A stretch of 64,000 nucleotides of DNA, from the NCBI GenBank assembly GCA_030696315.1, contig JAUYSM010000015.1, positions 1 through 64,000 on the forward strand, written 5' to 3'. This DNA is from Pseudohongiella sp. GTDB taxonomy: Bacteria; Pseudomonadota; Gammaproteobacteria; Pseudomonadales; Pseudohongiellaceae. Made by a program: the position numbers and the translations under genes. The notes below the pieces were generated by a model. That model had not been told where the DNA came from. It was given only the letters and a program-made list of their open reading frames with translations, and ran no database searches. Shown here piece after piece: positions 18,125 through 27,850 of the stretch; positions within the stretch are counted from its first letter, which is position 1; each line of letters begins with the position of its first letter.

Positions 18125-19979
18125 CAGATAGCTCAATCGCCGTTTGTTGAATGGAATGGCTTGAGCCAACTTCAGTCAAATAGATGCTGAAGCCCTTTTG
18201 CTTTTTGGCCTCATGTTTATTGTGAGAGGCCAGCTCAGCCAGACGTGAAGCATCCAGTAATTCGCCCGCGCCAGCCGATACCGCCAGCACACCTATCGAT
18301 AGGTTGAGCAGTGCGTGTTGACGCCAGTTACCGTCCCGATCCGGTGCATCAAACCCGCCTGCTTCAATATGTTCAGATCGATACAGCGATGTGCACAAAC
18401 GGCTGAAACGTTGATCCAGAGTTGATAATTGATTGCGCCACTCATCAGTGCGTAGCACCAGTAAAAAATCATCGCCACCGATGTGACCGACAAAATCAAA
18501 ATCCTGATCACACAATTCTTTGAGAATCTGCGCAAGACCCAGCAGCACCTCATCGCCTTTACCGTATCCATAGATGTCATTAAATGGCTTGAATGAATCC
18601 AGATCTATGTAACAAACATGAGCTGAGAGATTATTGCTGAGCAGACGTCTTAAACATTCATGGATGGAGACATTTCCCGGCAATAATGTCAGTGGATTGG
18701 CTGACTGAGCCTGCTGGATCTGCAACTCGGTTATCTGACGCAATACATCGATCACTCTGCCCAAACCAAGATATCTGCCGTTCTCGGTGATAATAAAATC
18801 CTCTTCCAGTCTCTGCCGGGCGCGGCTGGTCAACAAGCGACTGATGCGCTGCAAGCTCTGTTTGACATCAACAATGAGTGAATCTGCCGCAATCAACTGA
18901 CTGATTGGTTTGCGTCCATGAAGTTCCATGGCATAGGGTTTCAACATGATCTGGCTGAGTTCATGGCAATGCACCGTCCCCACAGGTCGATCACCTTCAT
19001 CAAGAACCGCCAATGAATTCAGGCTTGGCTGCTGCTGAAATCGCTGCAAAACGGCATTTACTTTTTCATGCTGATAGACACCTGCCATAGAAATGACCAA
19101 GCTGTGTAACCCGGCATCCTGTTGCATGCTCTTTTCGCAGTCACTGAATTTCTGTTGCAGTTCACAATTGTCAATAACTGGCACTTCTTGTGGTCGACCC
19201 AACCAGTAACCTTGAACCCAGTCCACTCCCATGTCCATCAGCACACTGAGTTCTTCGCGCAATTCAATACCTTCAGCAATCACATGAGCGCGCGAGGCTT
19301 TTGCCATATTCAGAATGGAGCCAACAAACTCACGTTTGACGGGATCCCGATGAATGCCATCAATAAAGTGACGATCTATTTTGACAAACTCTGGCTGCAA
19401 TTCTGTCCACAAACGCAAACTTGAGTAACCTGCCCCCAGATCATCCAAGGCCATTGAGAAGCCCATGTCCCGATAATGGTGTAAGGCGTTAAACAGCAGT
19501 TCCGGGTTATCTACAGGTGAATGTTCGGTAAGTTCAATAATTACACGTTCGGGTGGCAGCCCCATCTCTTTAATAATGGATAATGTGCGACCGGGGTAGT
19601 GCTGCTGCTCTAGCAGACTCTCAGGGGAAACATTCAGAAACAGCAGCCCCTGCAATTGCAATTTGCAAAAGGCCTCCACCGCTTTTCGCCGGCACAAAAG
19701 CTCAACGTCAGTCAACAAACCCCAATGCCGGGCGGCGGCAAACAACATGAGAGGGGAATGAAGCGGACTATTGGACGGGCCTCTGCTTAAAGCTTCATAA
19801 CCAACAATTTTATGTTCAACAGCAGACACAATTGGTTGAAACAGAATGGTGACAGCACCATTGTGCAGAATCGAAAGCAGATGTAGATGTTGTTCTTGCA
19901 GGGTCATGATGCCATCCGGAATGACACTCAATGCTGACATGCCTTGATGACAAAATCGTGACGCCAGAGGTCGTTCCAT
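18102..19979 (-). CDS. EAL-CBS-GGDEF c-di-GMP signalling protein
   Basis: About 625 residues in three parts. EAL domain (roughly 35-270): YEALSRG, ELTEHS, LDDLGAGYSSL, VKIDR and AEGIE are all present, so phosphodiesterase activity is expected. Middle region (about 290-425) resembles a CBS pair that could sense nucleotides. GGDEF domain (about 435-600): substrate region NPLTLLPGN, then YIDLDSFKPFNDIYGYGKGD and the active loop as IGGDDF, compatible with diguanylate cyclase activity. The absence of membrane segments points to the cytoplasm. The first ATG has a poorly placed ribosome binding site; an ATG 24 codons later is an alternative start. Confidence 0.9.
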   Translation of the reverse strand: MERPLASRFCHQGMSALSVIPDGIMTLQEQHLHLLSILHNGAVTILFQPIVSAVEHKIVGYEALSRGPSNSPLHSPLMLFAAARHWGLLTDVELLCRRKAVEAFCKLQLQGLLFLNVSPESLLEQQHYPGRTLSIIKEMGLPPERVIIELTEHSPVDNPELLFNALHHYRDMGFSMALDDLGAGYSSLRLWTELQPEFVKIDRHFIDGIHRDPVKREFVGSILNMAKASRAHVIAEGIELREELSVLMDMGVDWVQGYWLGRPQEVPVIDNCELQQKFSDCEKSMQQDAGLHSLVISMAGVYQHEKVNAVLQRFQQQPSLNSLAVLDEGDRPVGTVHCHELSQIMLKPYAMELHGRKPISQLIAADSLIVDVKQSLQRISRLLTSRARQRLEEDFIITENGRYLGLGRVIDVLRQITELQIQQAQSANPLTLLPGNVSIHECLRRLLSNNLSAHVCYIDLDSFKPFNDIYGYGKGDEVLLGLAQILKELCDQDFDFVGHIGGDDFLLVLRTDEWRNQLSTLDQRFSRLCTSLYRSEHIEAGGFDAPDRDGNWRQHALLNLSIGVLAVSAGAGELLDASRLAELASHNKHEAKKQKGFSIYLTEVGSSHSIQQTAIELSDVSIAAY

Positions 19980-20018
19980 CTCTCGCTTAGGCAGACCACA
20001 CCGGGCGCGGGTCTGGAC

Positions 20019-20924
20019 TCAGTCTGCCAGGCCGCCAAACGCCGCAAACAGACTGGCGAACAGGCCCGCAAGTGTCAGGCTCATAATGGCAAAGTCCTGA
20101 TCAAACTGCTGAGCCGCAGATTCTGGATCAGATTCGCGGGCTTGCTCCAGCACCATGTCTTCGAACCTGAGTCGGCTCAGAGACAAATCGGCGTTGATGA
20201 CACACGCCACAGCTTCATTCCAGACCACTCCCAATTTTTTTACCTGTTTACCGGCATCAAGATGTGCCTTGATTTCATCAGCTGACAAGTCTTGGCTGCG
20301 TGCGCGCAATACGTTGCCCTCTTCCATCGGGTTGATCAATTCACAATCCTGATCAATCACAAAATGATCTGACGCCGATTGATCTTTCAACCACTGCGTC
20401 ATGACCGCCATCGGGGCATGATTGACGTCCGGCAGACTCAAAGGCAGTGAACCCAGGCTCTCTCGTAAACAAGCGATCAGTTCTTCTGCGGCAGCAGCAC
20501 TGCTGCCATTGACCACCAACAACTTTTGTTTCAGATCCAGATAAGCAAACAACACACGACTGCGGGTGAACGCACGTGGCATCAGCGTTGCAATCACATC
20601 ATCCTTGATCTGCATTTTTTCTTTGCGATACACCTTGCGGTCTTGCGCCTGTTCAATTTCGTCAATCTTCTCTTGAACTGCTTCATTGATCACAGCAGAG
20701 GGCAATAAGCGCTCCTCTTTACGTAAACAGAACATCACACTGTCGCCAAGACGGTGACTGAGCATTTCGCCATCGCGCCCCAATGGGCTTACCCAGCCGA
20801 CACGCGCCGCCTCTGACTTGCCACAAGGCTGGAACACCTGGGCGGCCAGCTGATCCTCCAAAGAATCCCAAGGCATAACAAATTCAGTGGATAGTTGGTA
20901 AAGGCGGACGGTTTTAAACCACAT
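20019..20924 (-). CDS. rdgC: Recombination-associated protein RdgC
   Basis: A 301-residue DNA-binding protein that forms a ring around duplex DNA and modulates RecA. It is recognised by the N-terminal MWFKTVRLYQL, the central LPSAVINEAVQEKIDEIE and KDDVIATLMPRAF regions, and normal full length. It stands as a single gene; the 200 bases upstream contain short direct repeats nearer the next gene. No unusual features seen. Confidence 0.95.
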   Translation of the reverse strand: MWFKTVRLYQLSTEFVMPWDSLEDQLAAQVFQPCGKSEAARVGWVSPLGRDGEMLSHRLGDSVMFCLRKEERLLPSAVINEAVQEKIDEIEQAQDRKVYRKEKMQIKDDVIATLMPRAFTRSRVLFAYLDLKQKLLVVNGSSAAAAEELIACLRESLGSLPLSLPDVNHAPMAVMTQWLKDQSASDHFVIDQDCELINPMEEGNVLRARSQDLSADEIKAHLDAGKQVKKLGVVWNEAVACVINADLSLSRLRFEDMVLEQARESDPESAAQQFDQDFAIMSLTLAGLFASLFAAFGGLAD

Positions 20925-21063
20925 AACAAAATCCTGTGACGATATTCAGATTTAAAAAATGGGGGCGGATTGTAACCCAAAGCGACGTTTATATGTTGCC
21001 CGCCGTTGTGCTGACACAGCGGCGAGAGTAACCTAACGATCATCGCGTCATGACAACAAATAG

Positions 21064-21115
21064 AAGAGTTCACAATAACAAGAGTTCACAATAACAAGGT
21101 TTCACAATAACAAGA
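21064..21115 (+). repeat. Tandem 16-bp repeat, three full copies plus part of a fourth
   Basis: The unit AAGAGTTCACAATAAC occurs at 21064-21079 and 21080-21095, with a one- or two-base variant AAGGTTTCACAATAAC at 21096-21111, then the first bases AAGAGG of a fourth. It ends 12 bases before the serine hydrolase start, so the last AAGAGG acts as its ribosome binding site and each unit carries a similar AAGAG string. Copy-number change by slippage could alter translation. Confidence 0.9.
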
Positions 21116-21127
21116 GGTCAGCCTGCT

Positions 21128-22471
21128 ATGCTTCATCGCACCCCAAATTCTCATTTGCTTACAAAAAAACTCTGGCAGAGTGTTGCTGCGCTTGCTGTCA
21201 CTGCCAGCATGGCATTTGCTCAGTCCTTATATGCTGACACCAGCTGGCCACTCAAAGCAGATGGCGCTGCAGCCGCCGGTTTTTCAGCGGATACCATTGA
21301 GCGCCTTGATGCGGCCATGGAGAAAATTGTCAGTGATCAGGATGTTGCAGGCATGGTCTGGTTATTGGCAAAAGACGGCAAAATTGCCACTTTTGACTCA
21401 GCAGGCATGGCCTCCATTGAAGACAATAGAGCCATGGAGCTGGATGCCCTGTTCCGCATTTACTCCATGACCAAACCCGTCACTGGTGTCGCATTGATGA
21501 TGCTGCACGAACAAGGACTGTGGGACTTTGATGACCCGGTCAGCAAATTTGTACCTGAACTGGCTAATCTGCAGGTGATGGTGCGACACAATGAAGCCGG
21601 TGAGATGGAGTTAGTGCCTTTGACTCGCCAACCCACGATGCGTGAATTGCTCAACCACTCTGCCGGTTTTGGTTATGGCCTCAGCGGCAACGATCCGGTC
21701 AACAACATGTTCCGCGACCGCGCTGTACTCGCTGCAACAGACCTGAATGACATGATCGCGCGCCTGGCAGACATCCCACTGTTATTCCAGCCCGGCGAGC
21801 AGTGGTATTACTCCGTTGCGGTGGATATTCAAGGCTACATTGTTGAGAAACTCAGCGGACAACGCTTTGGTGAGTTTCTGGATGACAAAATTTTCAGTCC
21901 ACTGGGCATGAATGACACGGCTTTTTTTGTTCAGGAGTCTGATCGCACACGTTTTGCCGATGTGTATCGTTGGGATCGCGAGCAAAACAAACTGATGCGC
22001 AATGAAGAGCGTCCCGACCGTCCCAGCTATTTTGACTCAACACGGCTCGAATCCGGTGGCGGTGGACTGGTGTCCAGCACACACGACTATGCCCGCTTCC
22101 TGCAAATGTTTATTAATGGCGGTGAACTGGATGGCGCCCGCATTATCAGCCAACAGTCCATCGATGCGATGCGTGTCAACACGCTGCGCGACGGTCTACT
22201 GCTGCGCGGTACTGACACCAGCCCAGGTCAGGCAGGACAGGGTTTTGGAGTGGACTTTGCGGTCATTTTTGATCCGGCAGCGGCCAACAGCCCACAAGGT
22301 GAAGGTACTTATTACTGGAGCGGCGCTGCCGGCACCTGGTTCTGGATTGACCCGGTGCATGACATGTACTGGATTGGCATGATCCAAAGCCAGGGTGGTA
22401 ATCGTCCAGGCGCGGCCAACATGCGTGATATCGCGGTGGATATCATTTACGCGGATCCCAGCCTGAACTAG
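21128..22471 (+). CDS. Beta-lactamase class C-type serine hydrolase, exported
   Basis: A 447-residue enzyme of the serine beta-lactamase / EstB esterase superfamily. A signal peptide ends near residue 36 (MAFAQSLYA). The nucleophile motif SxxK is SMTK at 113-116, the second motif is Y228-S229 in the WYYSV pattern usual for the esterase branch, and ESGGGGL supplies the third. It is more likely an esterase or peptidase acting in the periplasm than an antibiotic resistance enzyme. The ribosome binding site is the final AAGAGG of a tandem repeat. Convergent with a TonB receptor gene. Confidence 0.88.
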   Translation: MLHRTPNSHLLTKKLWQSVAALAVTASMAFAQSLYADTSWPLKADGAAAAGFSADTIERLDAAMEKIVSDQDVAGMVWLLAKDGKIATFDSAGMASIEDNRAMELDALFRIYSMTKPVTGVALMMLHEQGLWDFDDPVSKFVPELANLQVMVRHNEAGEMELVPLTRQPTMRELLNHSAGFGYGLSGNDPVNNMFRDRAVLAATDLNDMIARLADIPLLFQPGEQWYYSVAVDIQGYIVEKLSGQRFGEFLDDKIFSPLGMNDTAFFVQESDRTRFADVYRWDREQNKLMRNEERPDRPSYFDSTRLESGGGGLVSSTHDYARFLQMFINGGELDGARIISQQSIDAMRVNTLRDGLLLRGTDTSPGQAGQGFGVDFAVIFDPAAANSPQGEGTYYWSGAAGTWFWIDPVHDMYWIGMIQSQGGNRPGAANMRDIAVDIIYADPSLN

Positions 22472-22487
22472 ATCGTTGTCTTGACAC

Positions 22488-24623
22488 TCAGAACCGATAT
22501 CGCAGATTCAGCTTTGCGGTTCTGGGTTCAAAGATGTGAAAGTGCCTATCCATCACGGGATCCAGTCCGGCATCCAGCTCTGACTTCAGCCGGGATTCAT
22601 AGGCGTATTCAATATCCCTGTCCGCTGAGTCAAACAGATTCAACACGTCCATTGAGATATCAAACTTATCATTCAGTCGGTAAGCAATACGCAAATTGGC
22701 CAGCGTGCTGGCATCGGCTTTTAGGCCACCATCCAGTGGATAATCGTCGAAGTGGCGCAGTCGTAAATTAAAATACAGTTCGTCGGTCAACTGGGCGTTG
22801 ACGCCCGCGCTCAGCACGTGTTCCAGAGCGCCAGGGATATCACGTGAGCCGTCCAGTGCCTCATCAAATCGTGCCTTGGACCATGCGTACTCCAGATCAA
22901 ACGTCCAGGTACTGTTGAGATAATAATAAGCCGTCAGTTCCAGCCCATGTCGCTTGCTGCCAACACCGGTATCTTCAGTACTGCCGCTGTCGCCCACAAA
23001 TACCAGCTCAGAATCAATTGCCAGGGACCACAGCGCAATCGATGCATTCAGCTGGTCGTTCAGGTAAGTGCGCAGACCAAACTCAAATCCTCGGGTATCC
23101 ACCAGCGGATCAACTTGGTCTGCCGCCTCTCCACTGACCGGATCGACTTGTATCGTGGTGCCACGCGCGTCATTGCTATGGAACCCCTGGCCTGCATTTA
23201 CGTATACCTCAATGGTATCGGTAAAAGCATAACTCGCACCCAGTGAGGTAGTGACGATACTGTCGTTGGCGCTGCCCCCGTTTAACAGAAGAGATGGCAG
23301 AAATGCAGCCTGCAGCGGCGTCACACTAAAATCGTAATAGTCATACCGCACACCCATGGTGCTACGGAACCTTTCAGTCCAGCGCAGCTCGTTATCCCAA
23401 TAAATGCCTGTACTCCACTGATCGACCGCATCGGTGCGATATACGCCGGTATCCCGCCGGGCCTGACTGCGCAGTACACCCACTTCGTCGATATCGTCAT
23501 ATCGCAACTGTGAGCCCACCGTGTTAATAGCTGGCACCGAGCCCCACACACTGTTCTGGGTTCTGGCCACATCCCAACCATAGATTTTACGGTCATCCAA
23601 TTGGTGGTGCTGATCACCGTCAGGTTCTACAAAGTAGGTAAAATTTGCCCACAGATCCATACCGTAGTCGATAGCATAAACACTGCCAGCCCACTGAACA
23701 TCAGTCTCTTGCCTGGACCATTGCGCTGACACGCTGTAGCGGTGCGATTGCCCGCCTGAGGTGGTATCAATGGATCCAAACTCAGAGATAAAACCCTGTT
23801 CAACCGCGCGTTGGGGTATCTGGTCCGCCGAGTTCCAACGATTGTGGTAACCCATAAACGTCGCGCTAAAGTTGTTGTTGCCTTGTTGCCATTGCTGCTT
23901 GAGCCAGAGATTCTTGCGTTGCAGATCGGTATTCACATCATCCCAATGGCCGTCGGTTGTTTCGCCTTCAAGACCATACAACAAACTGCTGCGTGCGCCG
24001 GTCGTCACCTGCCCGGTTGCCAACACACGATTCCAACTCTCCTGGCCAAAGTCAGAGCCCAACTGGATAGTGTTGTCACGCAGACTGTTCGCCACACTCA
24101 GGCGTGCGGTGCCTGTCCCCGAGAAATCGCCGGTGCTTGGATAATAGGAGCCTTTCTGATATTCAATCTGGCCAATCAGCTCAGGGATAATAAAGTTGAG
24201 ATCGGTGTAACCCTGACCATGTCCATGAGTGCGCATGTTGACCGGCATGGCATCAATCAAGGTGGCAAAGTCATTACCATGGTCCAGATTAAAGCCACGT
24301 AGATAATATTGATTCGCTTTGCCGGGCCCGCTGTGCTGACTCGCCACCAGCCCGGGCACTGTTTCAAGCACTTCACCGGTGCGCAATAAAGGTCGGATCG
24401 CCAATTCATCTTGCGTGACGATACCTTCCGAAGCCGTAGAGGCCTGTCCTACCAGGTTCATTTTCCGACCCAGAATGCGGATTTCTTCTACGGGTGCAAC
24501 GGTGTTGCTTCGGCTGTTATCTGTGTCTTGTGCAAATGACGCACTCGTGCAAATCGACGCGATCGCACTCAGCACCACTAAGGATGACAGGCTGTTCAAT
24601 TCAATCTTTGGAAAATACCGCAT
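22488..24623 (-). CDS. TonB-dependent outer-membrane receptor
   Basis: A 711-residue receptor: signal peptide ending at SASFA, plug domain (about residues 45-160, with NQYYLRGFNLDHGNDFATL and a His-rich MRTHGHGQGYTDLNF loop), and a 22-strand barrel ending in the terminal Phe of LNLRYRF needed for outer-membrane assembly. The start at 24623 has GAGG six bases upstream; an earlier in-frame ATG precedes the signal peptide and is rejected. The His-rich plug loop could contact a metal or metal complex, but the substrate is unknown. It is not adjacent to a transporter gene. Confidence 0.92.
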   Translation of the reverse strand: MRYFPKIELNSLSSLVVLSAIASICTSASFAQDTDNSRSNTVAPVEEIRILGRKMNLVGQASTASEGIVTQDELAIRPLLRTGEVLETVPGLVASQHSGPGKANQYYLRGFNLDHGNDFATLIDAMPVNMRTHGHGQGYTDLNFIIPELIGQIEYQKGSYYPSTGDFSGTGTARLSVANSLRDNTIQLGSDFGQESWNRVLATGQVTTGARSSLLYGLEGETTDGHWDDVNTDLQRKNLWLKQQWQQGNNNFSATFMGYHNRWNSADQIPQRAVEQGFISEFGSIDTTSGGQSHRYSVSAQWSRQETDVQWAGSVYAIDYGMDLWANFTYFVEPDGDQHHQLDDRKIYGWDVARTQNSVWGSVPAINTVGSQLRYDDIDEVGVLRSQARRDTGVYRTDAVDQWSTGIYWDNELRWTERFRSTMGVRYDYYDFSVTPLQAAFLPSLLLNGGSANDSIVTTSLGASYAFTDTIEVYVNAGQGFHSNDARGTTIQVDPVSGEAADQVDPLVDTRGFEFGLRTYLNDQLNASIALWSLAIDSELVFVGDSGSTEDTGVGSKRHGLELTAYYYLNSTWTFDLEYAWSKARFDEALDGSRDIPGALEHVLSAGVNAQLTDELYFNLRLRHFDDYPLDGGLKADASTLANLRIAYRLNDKFDISMDVLNLFDSADRDIEYAYESRLKSELDAGLDPVMDRHFHIFEPRTAKLNLRYRF

Positions 24624-24829
24624 ATCTGCCTCGCTGATCACTTGTAGCAAACTCAAACCCGGAAAGGCCTGCGATTATGCGCGGACTCATGACCACGTAG
24701 ATATAACTTGTTGTTTTTAAACTGTTAAATTAACGTTAACGGTTTGTTAATAATTGTATTTTTCTCAAGATTATCAACAACACTGAAAGCTACTCTTCCA
24801 GGGCGCCTAAATTTAATTCACATATCGTA

Positions 24830-24857
24830 TTGACTTTATAAAAAGCAAGCGTACGAT
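24830..24857 (+). promoter_or_regulatory. Sigma70-type promoter for the small ORF at 24924
   Basis: TTGACT (24830-24835), a 16-base spacer and TACGAT (24852-24857), in AT-rich intergenic DNA with no other gene downstream except the small ORF. The match to consensus is moderate. Confidence 0.45.
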
Positions 24858-24923
24858 TCCGCACCTTGAACTGTCAGGTCGCCCTCAAAAAAAGTGACGC
24901 ACTGACCCTTTAAACGCAGAGTT

Positions 24924-25097
24924 ATGTCCATGACGTCTTATTACTCACATCACCAGCAAGCACTCAACAGCGGCTCAACCCAGCTGTCGTCCATGCCATG
25001 GGCGCAAATTACCGTGGCCGTGCAGGTGTTTTCAGTGATGGTGTGCAATCACAAGCTGCGTGATGAGAAGTTGAAATGGGAGGTCTGCCTGACCTGA
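24924..25097 (+). CDS. Unrecognised 57-residue small ORF with its own promoter and terminator
   Basis: A short frame in a 620-base stretch otherwise without genes. The product begins MSMTSYYSHHQQALNSG, has an uncharged middle (SSMPWAQITVAVQVFSVMV) and a charged end with one Cys on each side (CNHKLRDEKLKWEVCLT). An alternative ATG lies two codons later. The ribosome binding site is weak. What supports it is the plausible promoter about 70 bases upstream and a strong intrinsic terminator 35 bases after the stop. It may equally be a small regulatory RNA of roughly 300 bases. I do not recognise the protein. Confidence 0.45.
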   Translation: MSMTSYYSHHQQALNSGSTQLSSMPWAQITVAVQVFSVMVCNHKLRDEKLKWEVCLT

Positions 25098-25132
25098 GAT
25101 CTGAATCAATCAGATAACGAGCCGGCAAATAC

Positions 25133-25169
25133 AAAGGCCTCTGAATTTCAAAAGAATTCAGGGGCCTTT
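25133..25169 (+). terminator. Strong intrinsic terminator after the small ORF
   Basis: Fifteen-base arms AAAGGCCTCTGAATT and AATTCAGGGGCCTTT pair with one G-T wobble around a short loop and run into TTTTGCATT on the plus strand. The A-rich start of the left arm means it may also work on the other strand. Confidence 0.85.
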
Positions 25170-25275
25170 TGCATTCTGGGGCTTAAAAAAACGAAACACT
25201 TCAAAAGGAAATAAATCTGCCCAAAAAGCGGAGTTTGGTGACGCCTTAACAAGAGTCGGCACCTGGAGCCACAAC

Positions 25276-26490
25276 ATGGAATATCGATTACGAAGGAACA
25301 TAAAACTCGTTTACGGATTGGCATTTTTTCACGCTTTTATGCTGATTGTGCCGGTGCTGGTACCCTTTTTCCAATCCAAAGGTCTCGATCTTGCGGAGAT
25401 TTTTTACCTGCAGGCAGTGTATGCCGCCGTCATTGTGCTGCTGGAAGCGCCCTCAGGTTATTTCGCCGATGTGATGGGTCGGCGACTTGCCTTGATTGTT
25501 GGCGCTGCCGCGCATGGCCTTGGCTATTTCTGGCTTAATTTTGCCACGGATTTTTGGGGCTTGATGATTTTTGAAATCATCCTGGGCGTCGCCATGAGCA
25601 TGATGTCAGGCGCTGACCTCGCTTTGTTGTACGACAGCGAACAAGCGCTGGCAAACGCTGAGCAAGAGCATACACCCAGTCTTGCCAACCTTGGTTTCAC
25701 CAAATCAGTGGCTGAAGGAACGGGCGCATTATTGGGCGGTGTACTGGCAATGTGGTCGTTTGACCTGATGATATTGATTCAGTCACTGACGGCGTGGGTC
25801 TGCCTGTGGCTGGCATTATTGGTGATGGAACCGCCCCGCGATGGTGTGATACATGATCCTGCGGGCAAAAACTCCCAGCATGCAGTCAGTGTCCGAGAAA
25901 TCTGGCAACATCTGGCTAAAGGCGACCCGATTCTGAGACGCGTGTTCATCGCGCTGCCGCTGTACAGTGTTGTCAGTATCAACGTGACCTGGTTGATACA
26001 GCCCTACTGGGACAGCATGGGTTTGTCACTGGCGATGTTCGGGGTACTGTGGTTTGCACAAAGCCTTACCGTGGCGGTTGCCAACCGATGCGGCTACGCC
26101 CTTGAAAAGAAAACTGGCGCTGTTTTTGCGTTGTTTGTGATCGGTGTACTGCCCTTATTGGGCATCTTTGGCATGGCGTTCGGTACCAACTGGATCGGAA
26201 TCGGATTCGGGTTTGTGCTGTTTTTCAGTCGCGGCTTGTATCAGGTCATTCTGGTCAACGCGCTGAACAGGCGAATCCCCGGGAAATTCAGGGCAACACT
26301 GAACTCATTAAACAGCCTGTTGTTTCGATTTGGTTTTATTGTGACGGGGCCCGCACTCGGCTTTGTGGCAGATCGCTACAACATACAAACGGCGCTTCTA
26401 TTGATTGGTGTGTTTTCGGCATTGTGTTTTGTATTGATCACCTTGCCATTGATCAAAGCAGTTCGCACACTTCAGGCGGCAGCGGTCTGA
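25276..26490 (+). CDS. Major facilitator superfamily transporter
   Basis: A 404-residue permease with twelve predicted helices. The loop 2-3 motif appears as GYFADVMGRRLALIVG and the second-half counterpart as GFVADRYNIQTALLL. GGAG lies eight bases before the start. The substrate is not identifiable; the general pattern is that of drug or metabolite exporters. A second, unrelated MFS gene begins 26 bases after its stop and is probably co-transcribed. Confidence 0.85.
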   Translation: MEYRLRRNIKLVYGLAFFHAFMLIVPVLVPFFQSKGLDLAEIFYLQAVYAAVIVLLEAPSGYFADVMGRRLALIVGAAAHGLGYFWLNFATDFWGLMIFEIILGVAMSMMSGADLALLYDSEQALANAEQEHTPSLANLGFTKSVAEGTGALLGGVLAMWSFDLMILIQSLTAWVCLWLALLVMEPPRDGVIHDPAGKNSQHAVSVREIWQHLAKGDPILRRVFIALPLYSVVSINVTWLIQPYWDSMGLSLAMFGVLWFAQSLTVAVANRCGYALEKKTGAVFALFVIGVLPLLGIFGMAFGTNWIGIGFGFVLFFSRGLYQVILVNALNRRIPGKFRATLNSLNSLLFRFGFIVTGPALGFVADRYNIQTALLLIGVFSALCFVLITLPLIKAVRTLQAAAV

Positions 26491-26516
26491 TACACTTTGC
26501 AAAAAGGGAGATTGAG

Positions 26517-27728
26517 ATGTCAACAGCGGAAAAGCAATCTGACAGCAAACCAGAACGTCCGTCGATTGTTCTGCTTATTGCACTGGGTATGCTGAGTACG
26601 CTGGTTGCCGTGGTATTTGCCAGACTGGCTTACGGCCTGGTATTGCCGTCGATGCGCGAAAATCTAGGGCTAAGTTATGCCCAGGCGGCCAATCTGGGAA
26701 CCGTCACTGCGATTGGTTATTTGTCAGTACTGCTTTACGCAGGCGTGTTTGCAGGTCGACACGGCAGCAAAAAAGCAATTTTGCTGGGAATGTTGTTTGC
26801 CTGTGCAGGATTTAGCGGTCTGAGTGTCAGCACAAACTATGGCTTGTTGATGATGTGTATGGTGTTGCTGGGCTTTGGCACCGCCTTTACGTTTACACCA
26901 TTGATCTCTTTGTTGGGCAGTTGGTATCCAGACCGGCGCGGCACTGTGATTGGATTTGCTAACAGTGGCGTAGGCATAGGCATGTTGATCAGCGGTGCGT
27001 TGGTACCGGCGTTAACCCAAGCCAATCCATCTGAAGGTTGGCGGCAGGTCTGGATGATTTTTGCCCTCAGTGCCGCCATCACAGGCTTATTGATTGCCGG
27101 ATTTCTGCGTAGCCCGACAGTCTCTCAATCCGGGAGCAGCCTGAAACAAGGATTACTCAGCGTCTACCGAAGCCCACACGTGGTGATCATGGGGCTGATT
27201 TACGGCATTGTGGGCCTGACCTACATCGTACAAACCTTGTTTATGTACAGTTTTACATTAGCGTCGGATGTTCCAGCCATCACCGCTGGGCGACTGGTGG
27301 CTTTGATGGGGATCATTTCAGTTTTTGCAGGCCCCGCGTGGGGCGTAGCGGCTGACCGCATCGGACACGCCAATGCTCTTGTCATCTGTATGTTGATGGC
27401 AATGCTGAGCAATTTGCTGCCTGTGATCTGGTCTACAACACCGGTATTCGCCCTGCACTATATATTGATAGGTTTGTCGATCAGCGGACTGTTCACATCG
27501 ATTCTGGCGGCATCAACCAGTACGGTTCAACCTCATCTTGCGGCCATGGCGGTGAGCTTCGTCACCGTGTTTTTTGCCTTGGGTCAATTGATCGGCCCCG
27601 CGGTTGCAGGCGTATTGATTGAGTGGCAACAGGATTTTCGCTTGAGTTTTGGTTTGTGCGCTGCGCTGCTACTCCTTGGCACTGCACTCAGTCATCGCAG
27701 CCGACGGTTTTTGATACAACGCAGCTGA
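26517..27728 (+). CDS. YbfB/YjiJ-family MFS transporter
   Basis: A 403-residue twelve-helix permease. The stretch RLAYGLVLPSMRENLGLSYAQ in helix 1 is characteristic of the YbfB/YjiJ group. An ATG at 26517 with GGGAG upstream is chosen; a longer frame that starts inside the preceding gene is rejected because the extra residues are not membrane-like. Substrate unknown. Second gene of a two-permease operon. Confidence 0.87.
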   Translation: MSTAEKQSDSKPERPSIVLLIALGMLSTLVAVVFARLAYGLVLPSMRENLGLSYAQAANLGTVTAIGYLSVLLYAGVFAGRHGSKKAILLGMLFACAGFSGLSVSTNYGLLMMCMVLLGFGTAFTFTPLISLLGSWYPDRRGTVIGFANSGVGIGMLISGALVPALTQANPSEGWRQVWMIFALSAAITGLLIAGFLRSPTVSQSGSSLKQGLLSVYRSPHVVIMGLIYGIVGLTYIVQTLFMYSFTLASDVPAITAGRLVALMGIISVFAGPAWGVAADRIGHANALVICMLMAMLSNLLPVIWSTTPVFALHYILIGLSISGLFTSILAASTSTVQPHLAAMAVSFVTVFFALGQLIGPAVAGVLIEWQQDFRLSFGLCAALLLLGTALSHRSRRFLIQRS

Positions 27729-27850
27729 GTGGCTGTTACAAACGATTACAAAGTTTAGACGACATCCACGCATTTGATGGTAACAATATTGCGCTTTATG
27801 CCGATATCTAAGGTGCCGGCAATAGTTCCACCACAATCGAGAGAAGCATT

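Noticed and set aside
21064-21115. CRISPR array
   Set aside because: Units are directly adjacent 16-mers without spacers and there are no cas genes.
26424-26516. Longer N-terminus of the second MFS transporter, starting inside the first
   Set aside because: The added residues are hydrophilic and the internal ATG has a better ribosome binding site.
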